Assembly: GCF_010384365.1 (NCBI RefSeq)
Contig: NZ_CP048397.1
Coordinates: forward strand, 7,383,683-7,447,682
Length of the DNA: 64,000 bases
Source of the DNA: Streptomyces sp. S4.7
Lineage (GTDB): Bacteria > Actinomycetota > Actinomycetes > Streptomycetales > Streptomycetaceae
Direction: 5' to 3'
In this document: one piece after another, positions 1 to 8,025 of the stretch
How positions within the stretch are numbered: the first letter of the stretch is position 1
How the letters are laid out: each line of letters opens with the position of its first letter
Made by a program: the position numbers and the translations under genes
The notes under the pieces: generated by a model
The model's database searches: none
The model's input: the letters and a program-made list of their open reading frames with translations, nothing else
Told to the model about the DNA's origin: nothing

Positions 1-94
1 TGGCCTGAACAGGCCCACGGGGCACGCCAGTTGACGCCGTCACAGCCGGAGGGCGGGTCATCGGGCGCGTGCTCACGGTGACATAATCCGGCGC

Positions 95-883
95 ATGACA
101 TCTGGCACTCCCAAGCCGCAGATCGACACCAGCAAGCCGCACCCCGCCCGGCTCTACGACTACTTCCTGGGCGGCAAGGACAACTACCCGGTCGACCGGG
201 AGTTGGCGGAGAAGCTGGCCAAGGGTGCGCAGCGGGGCGCGCAGATCAACCGGGAGTTCATGCACCGTGCCGTCGCCTGGGCGGCCAGGAGCGGGTTCGA
301 CCAGTTCCTCGACATCGGTACCGGCATACCCACCCAGCCCAACCTGCACCAGATCGTGCAGAAGATCGTCCCGTCCGCGCGGATCGTCTACGCGGACAAC
401 GACCCGGTCGTGCTCCGGCACGCCGAGGCCCTGCTGATCAGCACGGACGAAGGGGCGACCGACTACGTCGAGACCGACGTGCGCCGGCCGCACGACGTCC
501 TCGAACACGCCCGCCGTTTCCTGGACTTCGACCGGCCCGTCGCGCTGTCCCTCGTCGCGGTGCTGCACTTCCTCGGGGACGACGACGATCCGTACGGCGT
601 CACCCGGACCCTTGTCGACGCCCTGCCGTCCGGCAGCCTCCTGGTGATCTCGCACGGCACCGCGGATTTCCTGGACCCCGAACAGGCGAAGAAGGTCACC
701 GGCACCTACCGGTCCGGCGGCATCACGCTGCGGCCCCGCACCAGGGCCGAGGTCGAGCGGTTCTTCGAGGGGCTGGACCTGGTGGAGCCGGGTCTCGTCC
801 GCGCTCCCGAGTGGTACAAGGACACACCCGCCCCGGCGAACGAGGAGAGCGGCTTCTACGTCGGAGCCGCGCGCGTACGGTAG
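95..883 (+). CDS. SAM-dependent methyltransferase, DUF574 (Methyltransf_19) family
   Basis: A 262-residue class I methyltransferase of the actinobacterial DUF574 family (SAV2177-like). The N-terminal PARLYDYFLGGKDNYPVDR (about 17-35) is the family hallmark, and the SAM-binding loop FLDIGTGIPTQPN lies at 71-83, followed by the acidic ADNDP end of strand 2 (100-104). These proteins are abundant in Streptomyces and their substrates are mostly unknown; some act as tailoring enzymes or as partners of regulators. A CATAAT hexamer sits about 10 bases before the ATG with no clear ribosome binding site, so a leaderless transcript is possible (inference). It stands alone: the next gene is convergent. 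The family call is firm, the substrate is not known. Confidence 0.9.
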   Translation: MTSGTPKPQIDTSKPHPARLYDYFLGGKDNYPVDRELAEKLAKGAQRGAQINREFMHRAVAWAARSGFDQFLDIGTGIPTQPNLHQIVQKIVPSARIVYADNDPVVLRHAEALLISTDEGATDYVETDVRRPHDVLEHARRFLDFDRPVALSLVAVLHFLGDDDDPYGVTRTLVDALPSGSLLVISHGTADFLDPEQAKKVTGTYRSGGITLRPRTRAEVERFFEGLDLVEPGLVRAPEWYKDTPAPANEESGFYVGAARVR

Positions 884-924
884 CCCGCCGCCCGCCGCCC
901 GCCGCCCGCCGCCCGCCGCCCGCC
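884..924. repeat. Heptanucleotide tandem repeat (cccgccg)n
   Basis: Starting directly after the stop codon of the methyltransferase, the 7-base unit cccgccg is repeated about six times (five full copies and a partial one). It fills most of the gap to the convergent MFS gene. Slippage at this repeat would change only the spacer. No function is apparent. Confidence 0.9.
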
Positions 925-949
925 CCGCCCGGCCGACGTCCGAGTCCTC

Positions 950-2167
950 TCAGCCGTCCGACGCCGGACCCGCGTTCCGCCGTACCCGCAGCTCGCGGAG
1001 TTCGTACAGTCCGACACAGGCCGCCAGCACCGCCACGCACCCGGTGAAGATCAGCCCCGAGACCCGCAGACTCAGCAGCAGCGTCAGCGCGCCGATCCCG
1101 ATCACCGGCAGCGAGATGCCGACGTACGCGACGACGAAGAACGTCGAGATCGTGCCGCCACGCGACTCCTGCGGCGCCGCCGCGCCGATGGCCGTGATGG
1201 CGGCGCGGAACGCCAGCCCCTGCCCCAGCCCGGCACAGATCACGCCGATCACCAGCAGTGCCAGCGACTCCACGAGCAGGGAAGCGCCCACCAGTACGAC
1301 CCCCGCCACCAGCACCAGGCTGCCGCCCGGCAGCGCCCTGGCCGCACCCACCCGGCCCATCAGGGACTGTCCGACCGTCGAGGCCAGGAAGACCGAGAAC
1401 ACGACGGCACCCGCCACGGCCAGATTGGGCTCGTCCAGAGTCGTCGCGACGAACGTGGGCGACACCGCCGTGCACAGTCCCAGCAGCGCGAAGCCGGCGA
1501 ACGCGGCCAGCGCCGCCGGCGCGAAGATCCCGCGCACCTGCGGGGGCACCTTCAGCCCCCGCGGATGGAACCTCGGCCGCCGCGTCCGGTGCTCGACCGG
1601 CTCCGGCAGGAACCAGGTCAGGACCATGCCCACGATCGCGAGCCCCAGAGCCGCGGCGAACGGCAGTCGCAGCGGCAGCGGCGCGTACTCCGCGAGCAGT
1701 CCCGCCAGCAGCGGGCCGCATCCCAGACCGCCCATGTTCGCCGCCGTGGCGGCCAGCCCCGCGCGTGCCTCACGGCCCGGGGGCGCCAGATCCATCACGG
1801 TGGCGGTCGCGGCGCCGCTGAACAGCCCGGCCGCGAAGCCCGACAGGAGGCGCCCCGCGAAGAGCAGGGGCAGCCCGCCCTCCGACAGGAAGCACACCGC
1901 GCTGGCGACGGAGAGCGCGAGCCCGATGAAGAGGACGGGCCGACGGCCGATCTGGTCCGAGAAGTCGCCCGCCAGAAGGAGTACGGCGATGACCCCGAAG
2001 GCGTAGACGGCGAAGACCACCGTCACCATGAACTCGGAGAAGCCCAGTTCCTCGCGGTAGAGCCCGTACAACGGGGTGGGCAGCGTCGTACCCAGCATGC
2101 CGATCGCGAAGACGACCGCGGCGCCGAGATAACCGACTGAGAACCCTCCGGTGGTGCGCTGCGGCAT
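950..2167 (-). CDS. MFS transporter (drug-efflux type)
   Basis: A 405-residue polytopic membrane protein of the major facilitator superfamily with about 12 predicted helices. The loop between helices 2 and 3 carries the MFS motif GDFSDQIGRRPVLF (about 67-80), and LYREELGFSEFMVTVVFAVY precedes it. The first helix is GYLGAAVVFAIGMLGTTLPT. The same frame is open far upstream but there lies antisense to the ketosynthase gene, so the ATG at 2167 is chosen, with a gtgagg about 12 bases before it. It is 80 bases downstream of the ketosynthase gene on the same strand and probably co-transcribed with it. Substrate unknown; drug or metabolite export is the usual role of this subfamily. Confidence 0.85.
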   Translation of the reverse strand: MPQRTTGGFSVGYLGAAVVFAIGMLGTTLPTPLYGLYREELGFSEFMVTVVFAVYAFGVIAVLLLAGDFSDQIGRRPVLFIGLALSVASAVCFLSEGGLPLLFAGRLLSGFAAGLFSGAATATVMDLAPPGREARAGLAATAANMGGLGCGPLLAGLLAEYAPLPLRLPFAAALGLAIVGMVLTWFLPEPVEHRTRRPRFHPRGLKVPPQVRGIFAPAALAAFAGFALLGLCTAVSPTFVATTLDEPNLAVAGAVVFSVFLASTVGQSLMGRVGAARALPGGSLVLVAGVVLVGASLLVESLALLVIGVICAGLGQGLAFRAAITAIGAAAPQESRGGTISTFFVVAYVGISLPVIGIGALTLLLSLRVSGLIFTGCVAVLAACVGLYELRELRVRRNAGPASDG

Positions 2168-2247
2168 GGGCGCTGAGTCCTCACTGGGCGAAACGGGCTG
2201 TTCCTCCCCATATCCTCGGTGTGGCGGCACGGCGTGTCCAACGAAGG

Positions 2248-3516
2248 TCACGCCGCCGTGAACGCCAGCGAGACGTTGTGCCCCCCGAAGCCGAAGGAAT
2301 TGGCGACCCCCGCCGTCCAGGTGCCCCGGCGCGGTCCGCCGGAGACGACGTCCAGGTCGATCGCCGGGTCGAGCGTGTCCAGGTTCCTGGTGGCCGGCAC
2401 CGTGCCGTCCCGCAGCGCGAGCACCGTCGCCATCGCCCCCAGGGCCCCGGAGGCCCCCAGCAGATGGCCCGTCATCGACTTGGTCGCGGTGACGACCGGA
2501 TGTCTGCCGACGGCCTCGGCGACGGCGTCCGCCTCCGCCACGTCGCCCTGCGGGGTGGATGTGGCGTGCGCGTGCACGAGTCCGACGTCGCGCGGGGAGA
2601 GTCCGCCCGACCTCAGGGCCGTACGGATGGCCCGTACCTGCCCCGTGGTGTCGGACGCGGTGATGTGCCGACCGCTGGACGTCACCCCGGCACCGGCGAG
2701 CACCCCGTGGGCGCGAACGCCGCGCGAGCGGGCGAACTCCGCGCGCTCCAGCACCAGTACGGCCGCGCCCTCGCCCAGGACGAAGCCGTCGCGTGCCGCG
2801 TCGAAGGGGCGCGACGCGCCCGCCGGATCGTCGTTGGCCTTGGACAGTGCCGTCATCTGTGCGAACCCCGCCAGGGGCAGCCCGTGAAGACACGCCTCCG
2901 TACCCCCCGCCACCACCACATCGGCGCGGCCGAGCCGGATCAGATCGAGACCCATGGCGACGGCCTCCGCCCCGGACGCGCACGCGCTCACCGGCGTGTG
3001 CGCCCCGCCGAGCGCCCCCAGATCGATGCTCACCCAGGCCGCGGGCCCGTTGGCCATCAGCATGGGCACCGTGTGCGGCGACACCTTGCGCGGACCGGAC
3101 CGCTCCAGGATGTCGTCCTGGCCGAGCAGGGACAGTACGCCTCCGACGCCCGTACCGATCACGACCGCGATCCGCTCCGGATCGGCCCCCGGACGCGCCG
3201 CGTCGGCCCATGCCTCGCGGGCGGCGACCAGCGCGGCCTGCTCGCACCGGTCCAGCCTGCGGGCCTCGGTCCGCGCCAGCGCCGTCGCCGGGTCCACCCG
3301 CAGCCGGGCCGCCAGCCGGACGGGCAGTCCGGCCGCCCAGTCGTCGTCCAGTACGCCGATCCCGTTCTCCCCGGCCCGCATGGCGGCCCATGTGGTCGCC
3401 ACGTCACCGCCGAGAGGCGTGGTCGCCCCGAGGCCGGTCACCCACACCTCGGGGTCCGCCCCGGCTCCTGCGTGCGACCGTCCATCCGCCCGGCCGCCGG
3501 TCATCGAGTCGGTCAT
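2248..3516 (-). CDS. Beta-ketoacyl-[ACP] synthase II-like enzyme (FabF family)
   Basis: A 422-residue thiolase-fold condensing enzyme. The catalytic triad is visible: Cys179 in SACASG, His317 in HAHATST and His351 in KSMTGHLLGASG with Lys346 nearby, and the C-terminal NSFGFGGHNVSL loop is intact, so it should be an active ketosynthase extending acyl-ACP with malonyl-ACP. The start at 3516 has AGGAGAG 8 bases upstream. No ACP, malonyltransferase or ketoreductase gene lies nearby, so this is not a standard fab or type II PKS locus. The divergent TetR gene and downstream exporter suggest a regulated accessory role. The reaction is well supported, the product is not known. Confidence 0.88.
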   Translation of the reverse strand: MTDSMTGGRADGRSHAGAGADPEVWVTGLGATTPLGGDVATTWAAMRAGENGIGVLDDDWAAGLPVRLAARLRVDPATALARTEARRLDRCEQAALVAAREAWADAARPGADPERIAVVIGTGVGGVLSLLGQDDILERSGPRKVSPHTVPMLMANGPAAWVSIDLGALGGAHTPVSACASGAEAVAMGLDLIRLGRADVVVAGGTEACLHGLPLAGFAQMTALSKANDDPAGASRPFDAARDGFVLGEGAAVLVLERAEFARSRGVRAHGVLAGAGVTSSGRHITASDTTGQVRAIRTALRSGGLSPRDVGLVHAHATSTPQGDVAEADAVAEAVGRHPVVTATKSMTGHLLGASGALGAMATVLALRDGTVPATRNLDTLDPAIDLDVVSGGPRRGTWTAGVANSFGFGGHNVSLAFTAA

Positions 3517-3563
3517 CGGTCCAGCTCTCCTCGCGTCGCCGTCATGATCCGCACCGTAGCCAA

Positions 3564-3579
3564 CCAACCGTCTGGTCGG
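3564..3579. promoter_or_regulatory. Putative TetR operator between ketosynthase and tetR genes
   Basis: CCAACCGTCTGGTCGG is a 6-4-6 imperfect inverted repeat (5 of 6 arm positions pair) centred in the 80-base divergent spacer, about 18 bases before the tetR ATG. Its position fits autorepression of the regulator and control of the ketosynthase and MFS genes. Assignment is from symmetry and context only. Confidence 0.5.
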
Positions 3580-3596
3580 CAATGTAGGGTTCCGCC

Positions 3597-4217
3597 ATGC
3601 CCCGCACCGAACAACTGGCAGGAACCCGCACCCGGCTGCTGGCCGCGGCCCGCGACGAATTCGCCGCCCACGGCATGGGCGGCGCACGCGTCGGCCGGAT
3701 CGCCGAGCAGGCGGGCGTCAGCAAGGAACGGATCTACGGCTACTTCGGCAGCAAGGAGAAGCTGTTCGCCGCGGTCGTCTCCGAGGCCCTGACCGAGCAC
3801 GCCGAACTGCTCGGACCGCCGGCCGGCGACCCGGCCGAGTTCGCCGGCCGGATCTACGACCTCCACCGGCGCAACCCCCAACTGCTGCGCCTGATGATGT
3901 GGGAGGCCCTGTACTACGACGACCGGGTCGGACTGCCCAACGAGCAGCCGCGCACCGCCCGCTACCGGGACATGGTCGCGACGCTCTCCGGCGCCCTGGG
4001 CACCGAGTCCGACAGCGAGGCGGCGAGCACGCTCCTCGCGCTCATCGGCCTCGCGATCCTGCCGACCGCGTTCCCGCAGATCACCCGGCTGATCCTGGGG
4101 CCGGCCGCCGACGACAGCGGCGGCGGCAACGGCACCCGCGCGGACACCGGCACCGGCACCGACGCCGATCTGCGGGCCCATATCGTCCAGTTGGCGCGCC
4201 GGATGGTCTCGTCCTGA
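3597..4217 (+). CDS. TetR family transcriptional regulator
   Basis: A 206-residue TetR protein. The N-terminal helix-turn-helix reads TRTRLLAAARDEFAAHGMGG followed by VGRIAEQAGVSKERIYGYFG (about 9-52), including the usual tyrosine-phenylalanine end of the recognition helix. The ligand-binding part is helical, and the tail is low complexity (GTRADTGTGTDAD). It is divergent from the ketosynthase gene with a symmetric motif in between, so it most likely represses that gene and the MFS exporter behind it. The inducer is unknown. Confidence 0.9.
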   Translation: MPRTEQLAGTRTRLLAAARDEFAAHGMGGARVGRIAEQAGVSKERIYGYFGSKEKLFAAVVSEALTEHAELLGPPAGDPAEFAGRIYDLHRRNPQLLRLMMWEALYYDDRVGLPNEQPRTARYRDMVATLSGALGTESDSEAASTLLALIGLAILPTAFPQITRLILGPAADDSGGGNGTRADTGTGTDADLRAHIVQLARRMVSS

Positions 4218-4343
4218 GGACGGGCCCCGATGCCGGAATACACGCCCATCGGGTGAATCGTATGTTTTAGATGCGATTTCTTAATATTCGCCCCATGGCG
4301 TGTCCCCCCGGCCCGGCAGGCAACCGCCAGGCAGCGTTGGGCC

Positions 4344-5918
4344 ATGACACAGACCAAGGCCGTCGCGACCGGCCTGCGAGAGACGAGCCGCCCGGCCGGG
4401 GACTGGACGGCCGGCGGCGGTCTCCTGTGGACGGCGGTCGTCGCCGGCCTCTACACGATCGTCCAACTCGTCTTCGTCGTACCGGGATCCGGGCTCGGCT
4501 GGGACGAGACCGTGTACACCAGCCAAGTCAGCCGCGCCGCCTCCGACACCGCGTTCTTCAGCGCCCCCCGGGCGCGAGGCATCACCTTCCTCATCGCGCC
4601 GGTGACCTCGCTCACCTCCTCCATCGACGTGCTCCGCGTCTATCTGGCGCTGCTCTCCGGCGCCGGACTCTTCCTCGCCCTGTGGGTGTGGCGGCGCCTG
4701 CTCCCCGCATCCGTACTCGCCCTGGCCGGGGCCCTGTTCGCCGGACTGTGGATCACGGTCTACTACGGGCCGCAGGTCATGCCGAACCTCTGGGTCGCCC
4801 TCGGCTGCCTCTGTGCCGTCGGACTCTTCCTCCGGGCCGCACGCGATCGCACCGACCGCACGGCCCTTGTCGGACTCGGCGTCGCTGTCGCCTTCGTCGC
4901 GCTCATGCGCCCCACCGACGCCTTCTGGCTCTCCGCGCCCCTCGCACTCATCGCGCTCGGCGTCCGGCGATGGCGCAGGTGGGCCCTCCTGGCGGCGCTC
5001 GCCGCGGGCGGGGCGGTCGGCTGCGCGGAGTGGATCATCGAGGCGTACGTCAGTTACGGCGGGCTCTTCACACGGCTCGCGCGGGCCAGCGAGATCCAGG
5101 GCCATCTGGGCTGGAACCTCGTCTTCGGCGACCATATGCGCTCGCTCGACGGGCGGTTGCTCTGCCGTCCCTGCGACGTCCGCTGGCGGCGGCCGGCCAC
5201 CGCGATCTGGTGGTTCGCACTGCCGCTGCTCACCCTCGGCGGGGTACTGGTCGCCGCGCGCCTGCGGCGGCTGCCGCTCGTACTGGTGCCGACGCTGGTA
5301 GGCCTGTCGATGGCCGCGCAGTACCTGCTCCTGATCGGATACGCCGCGCCGCGCTTCCTGCTTCCCGTGTACGCGCTCCTCGCGCTGCCCACCGCGCTGT
5401 TCCTGACCTGGCTCGTCAGGACCGCGCGGCCCCGAGGGCCGGTCGTGGTCCTGCTCGTGGCGGCGGCGGTCGCGCATCTGTGGGTCCAGGGGTCCGTCGT
5501 CGGCGACCGCGCCGAGCGCAGCCGTGTCGACCGGGGCAAGTTCGACCGGATCGCCGCCGAGTTCGCACGTCAGGGTGTTACGCCGCCCTGTGTGGTCAGC
5601 GGAACGGAGGCGATCAGGGTCGCCTTCCGGATCGGCTGCGCGTCACGGCAGACCGGCGGTCACGACGGGAGCATCACCCCTTCCGAACTCGTCGCCGTGG
5701 CAAGCGAGAAGCCGGTGGCCTTCGTGGTCGCGGGACAGGACGGGCCCCCGGCGTACGCCCGCGACTGGCGGGTCGAGCGGATCCCCGACCTGCCCGGACT
5801 GCGGAACTGCCGTGTGTACCTGTCACCGTCAGTCCGGGCCGTACCGGGCGCTGTCGGCCGTGGCCTCAGTGCGCACCACGGCCGGCCGGTCAACTCGCCC
5901 TTCGGAGACGGGCGATGA
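4344..5918 (+). CDS. Polytopic membrane protein, GT-C glycosyltransferase (ArnT/PMT)-like
   Basis: A 524-residue protein with about 10 to 12 hydrophobic helices in the N-terminal 390 residues and a short extracytoplasmic C-terminal domain. The first extracytoplasmic loop contains GLGWDETVYTSQVSRAASD: an acidic pair at this place is the catalytic signature of GT-C glycosyltransferases (PMT/ArnT type), which use polyprenyl-phosphate sugars. This is inferred from topology and loop motif; sequence similarity to characterised members is not obvious. An AT-rich stretch at 4255-4295 probably holds the promoter. The stop codon overlaps the start of the small gene that follows (ATGA). Confidence 0.6.
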   Translation: MTQTKAVATGLRETSRPAGDWTAGGGLLWTAVVAGLYTIVQLVFVVPGSGLGWDETVYTSQVSRAASDTAFFSAPRARGITFLIAPVTSLTSSIDVLRVYLALLSGAGLFLALWVWRRLLPASVLALAGALFAGLWITVYYGPQVMPNLWVALGCLCAVGLFLRAARDRTDRTALVGLGVAVAFVALMRPTDAFWLSAPLALIALGVRRWRRWALLAALAAGGAVGCAEWIIEAYVSYGGLFTRLARASEIQGHLGWNLVFGDHMRSLDGRLLCRPCDVRWRRPATAIWWFALPLLTLGGVLVAARLRRLPLVLVPTLVGLSMAAQYLLLIGYAAPRFLLPVYALLALPTALFLTWLVRTARPRGPVVVLLVAAAVAHLWVQGSVVGDRAERSRVDRGKFDRIAAEFARQGVTPPCVVSGTEAIRVAFRIGCASRQTGGHDGSITPSELVAVASEKPVAFVVAGQDGPPAYARDWRVERIPDLPGLRNCRVYLSPSVRAVPGAVGRGLSAHHGRPVNSPFGDGR

Positions 5919-6055
5919 ACTTGACCTCGATCGGCAACTCGGCGCGGACCCGGCGGGAGCAGGAAGCGGCGGTCGCCGCGCTCCGCTTCACGTGCGACGT
6001 GCTCTGGTCCCTGCTCGACGCGGTCGACCACGGGCACGCGGCGGAGCGGCCATGA
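5915..6055 (+). CDS. Small hypothetical protein (46 aa), translationally coupled
   Basis: The ATG overlaps the TGA of the membrane-protein gene (ATGA), a strong sign of translational coupling. The 46-residue product (MNLTSIGNSARTRREQ at the start, then AVAALRFTCDVLWSLLDAVDH) has one amphipathic to hydrophobic helix near its end. I do not recognise it. It may be a small partner of the glycosyltransferase-like protein. Confidence 0.5.
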   Translation: MNLTSIGNSARTRREQEAAVAALRFTCDVLWSLLDAVDHGHAAERP

Positions 6056-6087
6056 CCGGACGGCCGGACGGCCGGACGGCCGGACGC
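6056..6087. repeat. Octanucleotide tandem repeat (ccggacgg)4
   Basis: Four consecutive copies of ccggacgg (last copy one base different) start at the stop codon of the small gene. They lie between that gene and the convergent photolyase gene; the rest of this 239-base gap shows no gene. Confidence 0.9.
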
Positions 6088-6294
6088 CGAACCGGACTGG
6101 AAACCCGTGCTCTCCAGGTCCGTTGGAAAACGCCGGCCGAGGGGTGCCGATCATGGTGCTCGCCACCTGCGGATCCGGTCGCCCCTACGCCGCCTTGCGC
6201 ACCGGCCCCGCCACCGCGTCGGCCGCGTCGGCGTCGATCACGCAGAGGACGCCGACGGTGCTCCGACCGGGCCGCCCGCCCGGTCGGCGCGGGC

Positions 6295-7668
6295 TCAGTC
6301 CTTCCCGCGGGCCCGCTGGAAGCGGTCCCGGCCCTCGGCCAGTTCCACGAGCGGCTCCGGGTAGTCGTACCGGGCCCGTTCGCGTCCCGGCAGCTTCCAC
6401 GGCTCGTGGACGGCCGCGCCCGCCAGCCCGCTCAGCTCGGGCACCCATCGGCGTACGTAACGGCCGTCCGGGTCGTAGCGCTTGCCCTGGATCACCGGGT
6501 TGAGCACCCGGTTGGGGCGCGAGTCCGTGCCGGTACCGGCCATCCACTGCCAGTTGAGCTGGTTGTTGGCGACATCGCCGTCCACCAGCAGCTCCAGGAA
6601 GTGCCGCGCGCCGATCCGCCAGTCCACGTACAGCGTCTTGGTCAGGAAGCTCGCGGTCAGCAGCCTGCCCCGGTTGTGCATCCACCCCTCGTGGAGCAGC
6701 TGGCGCATGGCGGCGTCCACCACCGGATATCCGGTACGACCCGCCTTCCACGCCTCGATCTCCTCGCCGGCGGACTCCGCGGACCGCCAACGGTCGTGCT
6801 GGGTGCGGTAGTCGACCGACGAGGCGTCGGGGCGGGCGGCCAGCACCTGGTGGTGGAAGTCCCGCCAGCACAGCTGCCGTACGAACGCCTCGGCGCCCGC
6901 CCCGCCCGCCCGCCGTGCCCGCTGGACGAGTTCGGTGGGGGACAGGGTGCCGAAGTGCAGATGCGGCGAGAGCCGCGAGGTGAAGTCGCCCGCCATGTCG
7001 TCATGGCCGCTCTCGTACGTCGCGAGCCCGCCGCGCTTCCAGGCGGCGAAGCGTCTGCGCCCGGCGCTCTCGCCTCCCGCGGCGAGACCTTCCGAGACGC
7101 CCGAGGTGTCCGCGCGCGCCGGCACGCGGTCGGAGCCGACCCCCGCCGGGACCCGTACCGTCCGGGGCGCGGGGAGCACGTCACGGAGGCGTTCCTGCGA
7201 CCAGTGCCGGAAGTAGGGGGTGAAGACCGCGAAGTGATCCGAGCCGGCCGGCGTGACGGCGCCCGGCGGGAGCGCTGTCAGAGTGGCGTCGTGGACGTAC
7301 AGCCGGCGGCCGTCGGACTCCAGCGCGAGACGCAGTCGCTCCTCGCGCCGCTGTGCGTAGCGGCTGACCCCGCCGGCCGTCCGCACCTCCCCGGCGCCGA
7401 CCTCGGCGGCGACCTCGCACACCGAGTCCACGACATCGCCGGTACGTACGACGAGCCGCCCGCCGCGCGCCCGGAGCCCGTCGTCGAGATCGGTCAGACA
7501 GTCGGCGAGGAAAGCACGCCGGTTGGGCGTGGCGAACCCGGCCGACACGATGGCCTTGTCGAGGACGAACAGCGGCACCACCTCGTCGGCCCCGGTGACG
7601 GCGGCGTGCAGGGTGGGGTTGTCGTGCAGACGCAGGTCGCTGGTGAACAGGACGACCGAGACGCTCAT
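6295..7668 (-). CDS. phrB: Cryptochrome/deoxyribodipyrimidine photolyase
   Basis: A 457-residue photolyase, the full class I length. It would repair cyclobutane pyrimidine dimers using FADH- and an antenna chromophore bound to the N-terminal alpha/beta domain (VVLFTSDLRLHDNPTLHAAV, residues 4-23). The FAD domain contains LSPHLHFGTLSP, QLCWRDFHHQV, YPVVDAAMRQL, GWMHNRGR and DVANNQLNWQWMAGTGTDS with the conserved Asn and Trp residues of CPD photolyases. The start at 7668 has GGGGAAG upstream. Photolyase genes often sit by carotenoid clusters in Streptomyces because both answer to light, but no litR or litS is present in this window. Confidence 0.93.
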   Translation of the reverse strand: MSVSVVLFTSDLRLHDNPTLHAAVTGADEVVPLFVLDKAIVSAGFATPNRRAFLADCLTDLDDGLRARGGRLVVRTGDVVDSVCEVAAEVGAGEVRTAGGVSRYAQRREERLRLALESDGRRLYVHDATLTALPPGAVTPAGSDHFAVFTPYFRHWSQERLRDVLPAPRTVRVPAGVGSDRVPARADTSGVSEGLAAGGESAGRRRFAAWKRGGLATYESGHDDMAGDFTSRLSPHLHFGTLSPTELVQRARRAGGAGAEAFVRQLCWRDFHHQVLAARPDASSVDYRTQHDRWRSAESAGEEIEAWKAGRTGYPVVDAAMRQLLHEGWMHNRGRLLTASFLTKTLYVDWRIGARHFLELLVDGDVANNQLNWQWMAGTGTDSRPNRVLNPVIQGKRYDPDGRYVRRWVPELSGLAGAAVHEPWKLPGRERARYDYPEPLVELAEGRDRFQRARGKD

Positions 7669-8025
7669 GCGGCCACTTCCCCTCGTACGGGCCACTGGTG
7701 CCCGTATCTCTCTCTGCTCACGGCGTCAGCATGCCGTGCGGGCGCCGTCCACCCGGCCATCGGGTCGGCCGGTTCACCCGAAGAGACGCATCCCTGACGG
7801 GTTGTCCGGCATGTGGCCCATGATCATGGTGCACTGAGGCGTCATCAGAGCCGCGCCGGGGACCGCGCATCCGATCCGCCACTTCCGATCCGCCACTTCC
7901 GATCCGAAGGAACGGTGTTCCCGGCCGTCCGACGCGAGGAGAGGAGACGCGATGCGCGGCAGTGAGGCGGGGCCACTCCTCCCAGGAGGACGACCGCGGG
8001 TCCCGCGGACCTCCGGGGGCAGCCG
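7669..8025. repeat. Divergent intergenic region with a 14-bp tandem repeat
   Basis: This 357-base gap separates the divergent photolyase and crtI genes and should hold both promoters. At 7871-7906 the unit ccgatccgccactt occurs twice followed by a partial copy (ccgatccg), and a GGAA-N5-TTCC dyad follows at about 7910. These are candidate sites for a light-responsive regulator, by position only. No coding sequence is seen. Confidence 0.6.

Noticed and set aside
884..924. Short repeats as a possible CRISPR array
   Set aside because: The unit is 7 bases with no spacers; no array of 25-40 base repeats with unique spacers and no cas gene was found anywhere in the window.
6056..6087. ATGACCGGACGG at the end of the small gene as a further coupled gene
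   Set aside because: The frame beginning there is only the octanucleotide repeat followed by the photolyase antisense; no product is recognisable.
5524..7797. A plus-strand frame of about 750 codons across the photolyase region
   Set aside because: Its right two thirds mirror the photolyase gene and its left part overlaps the membrane-protein gene in another frame; no recognisable product.
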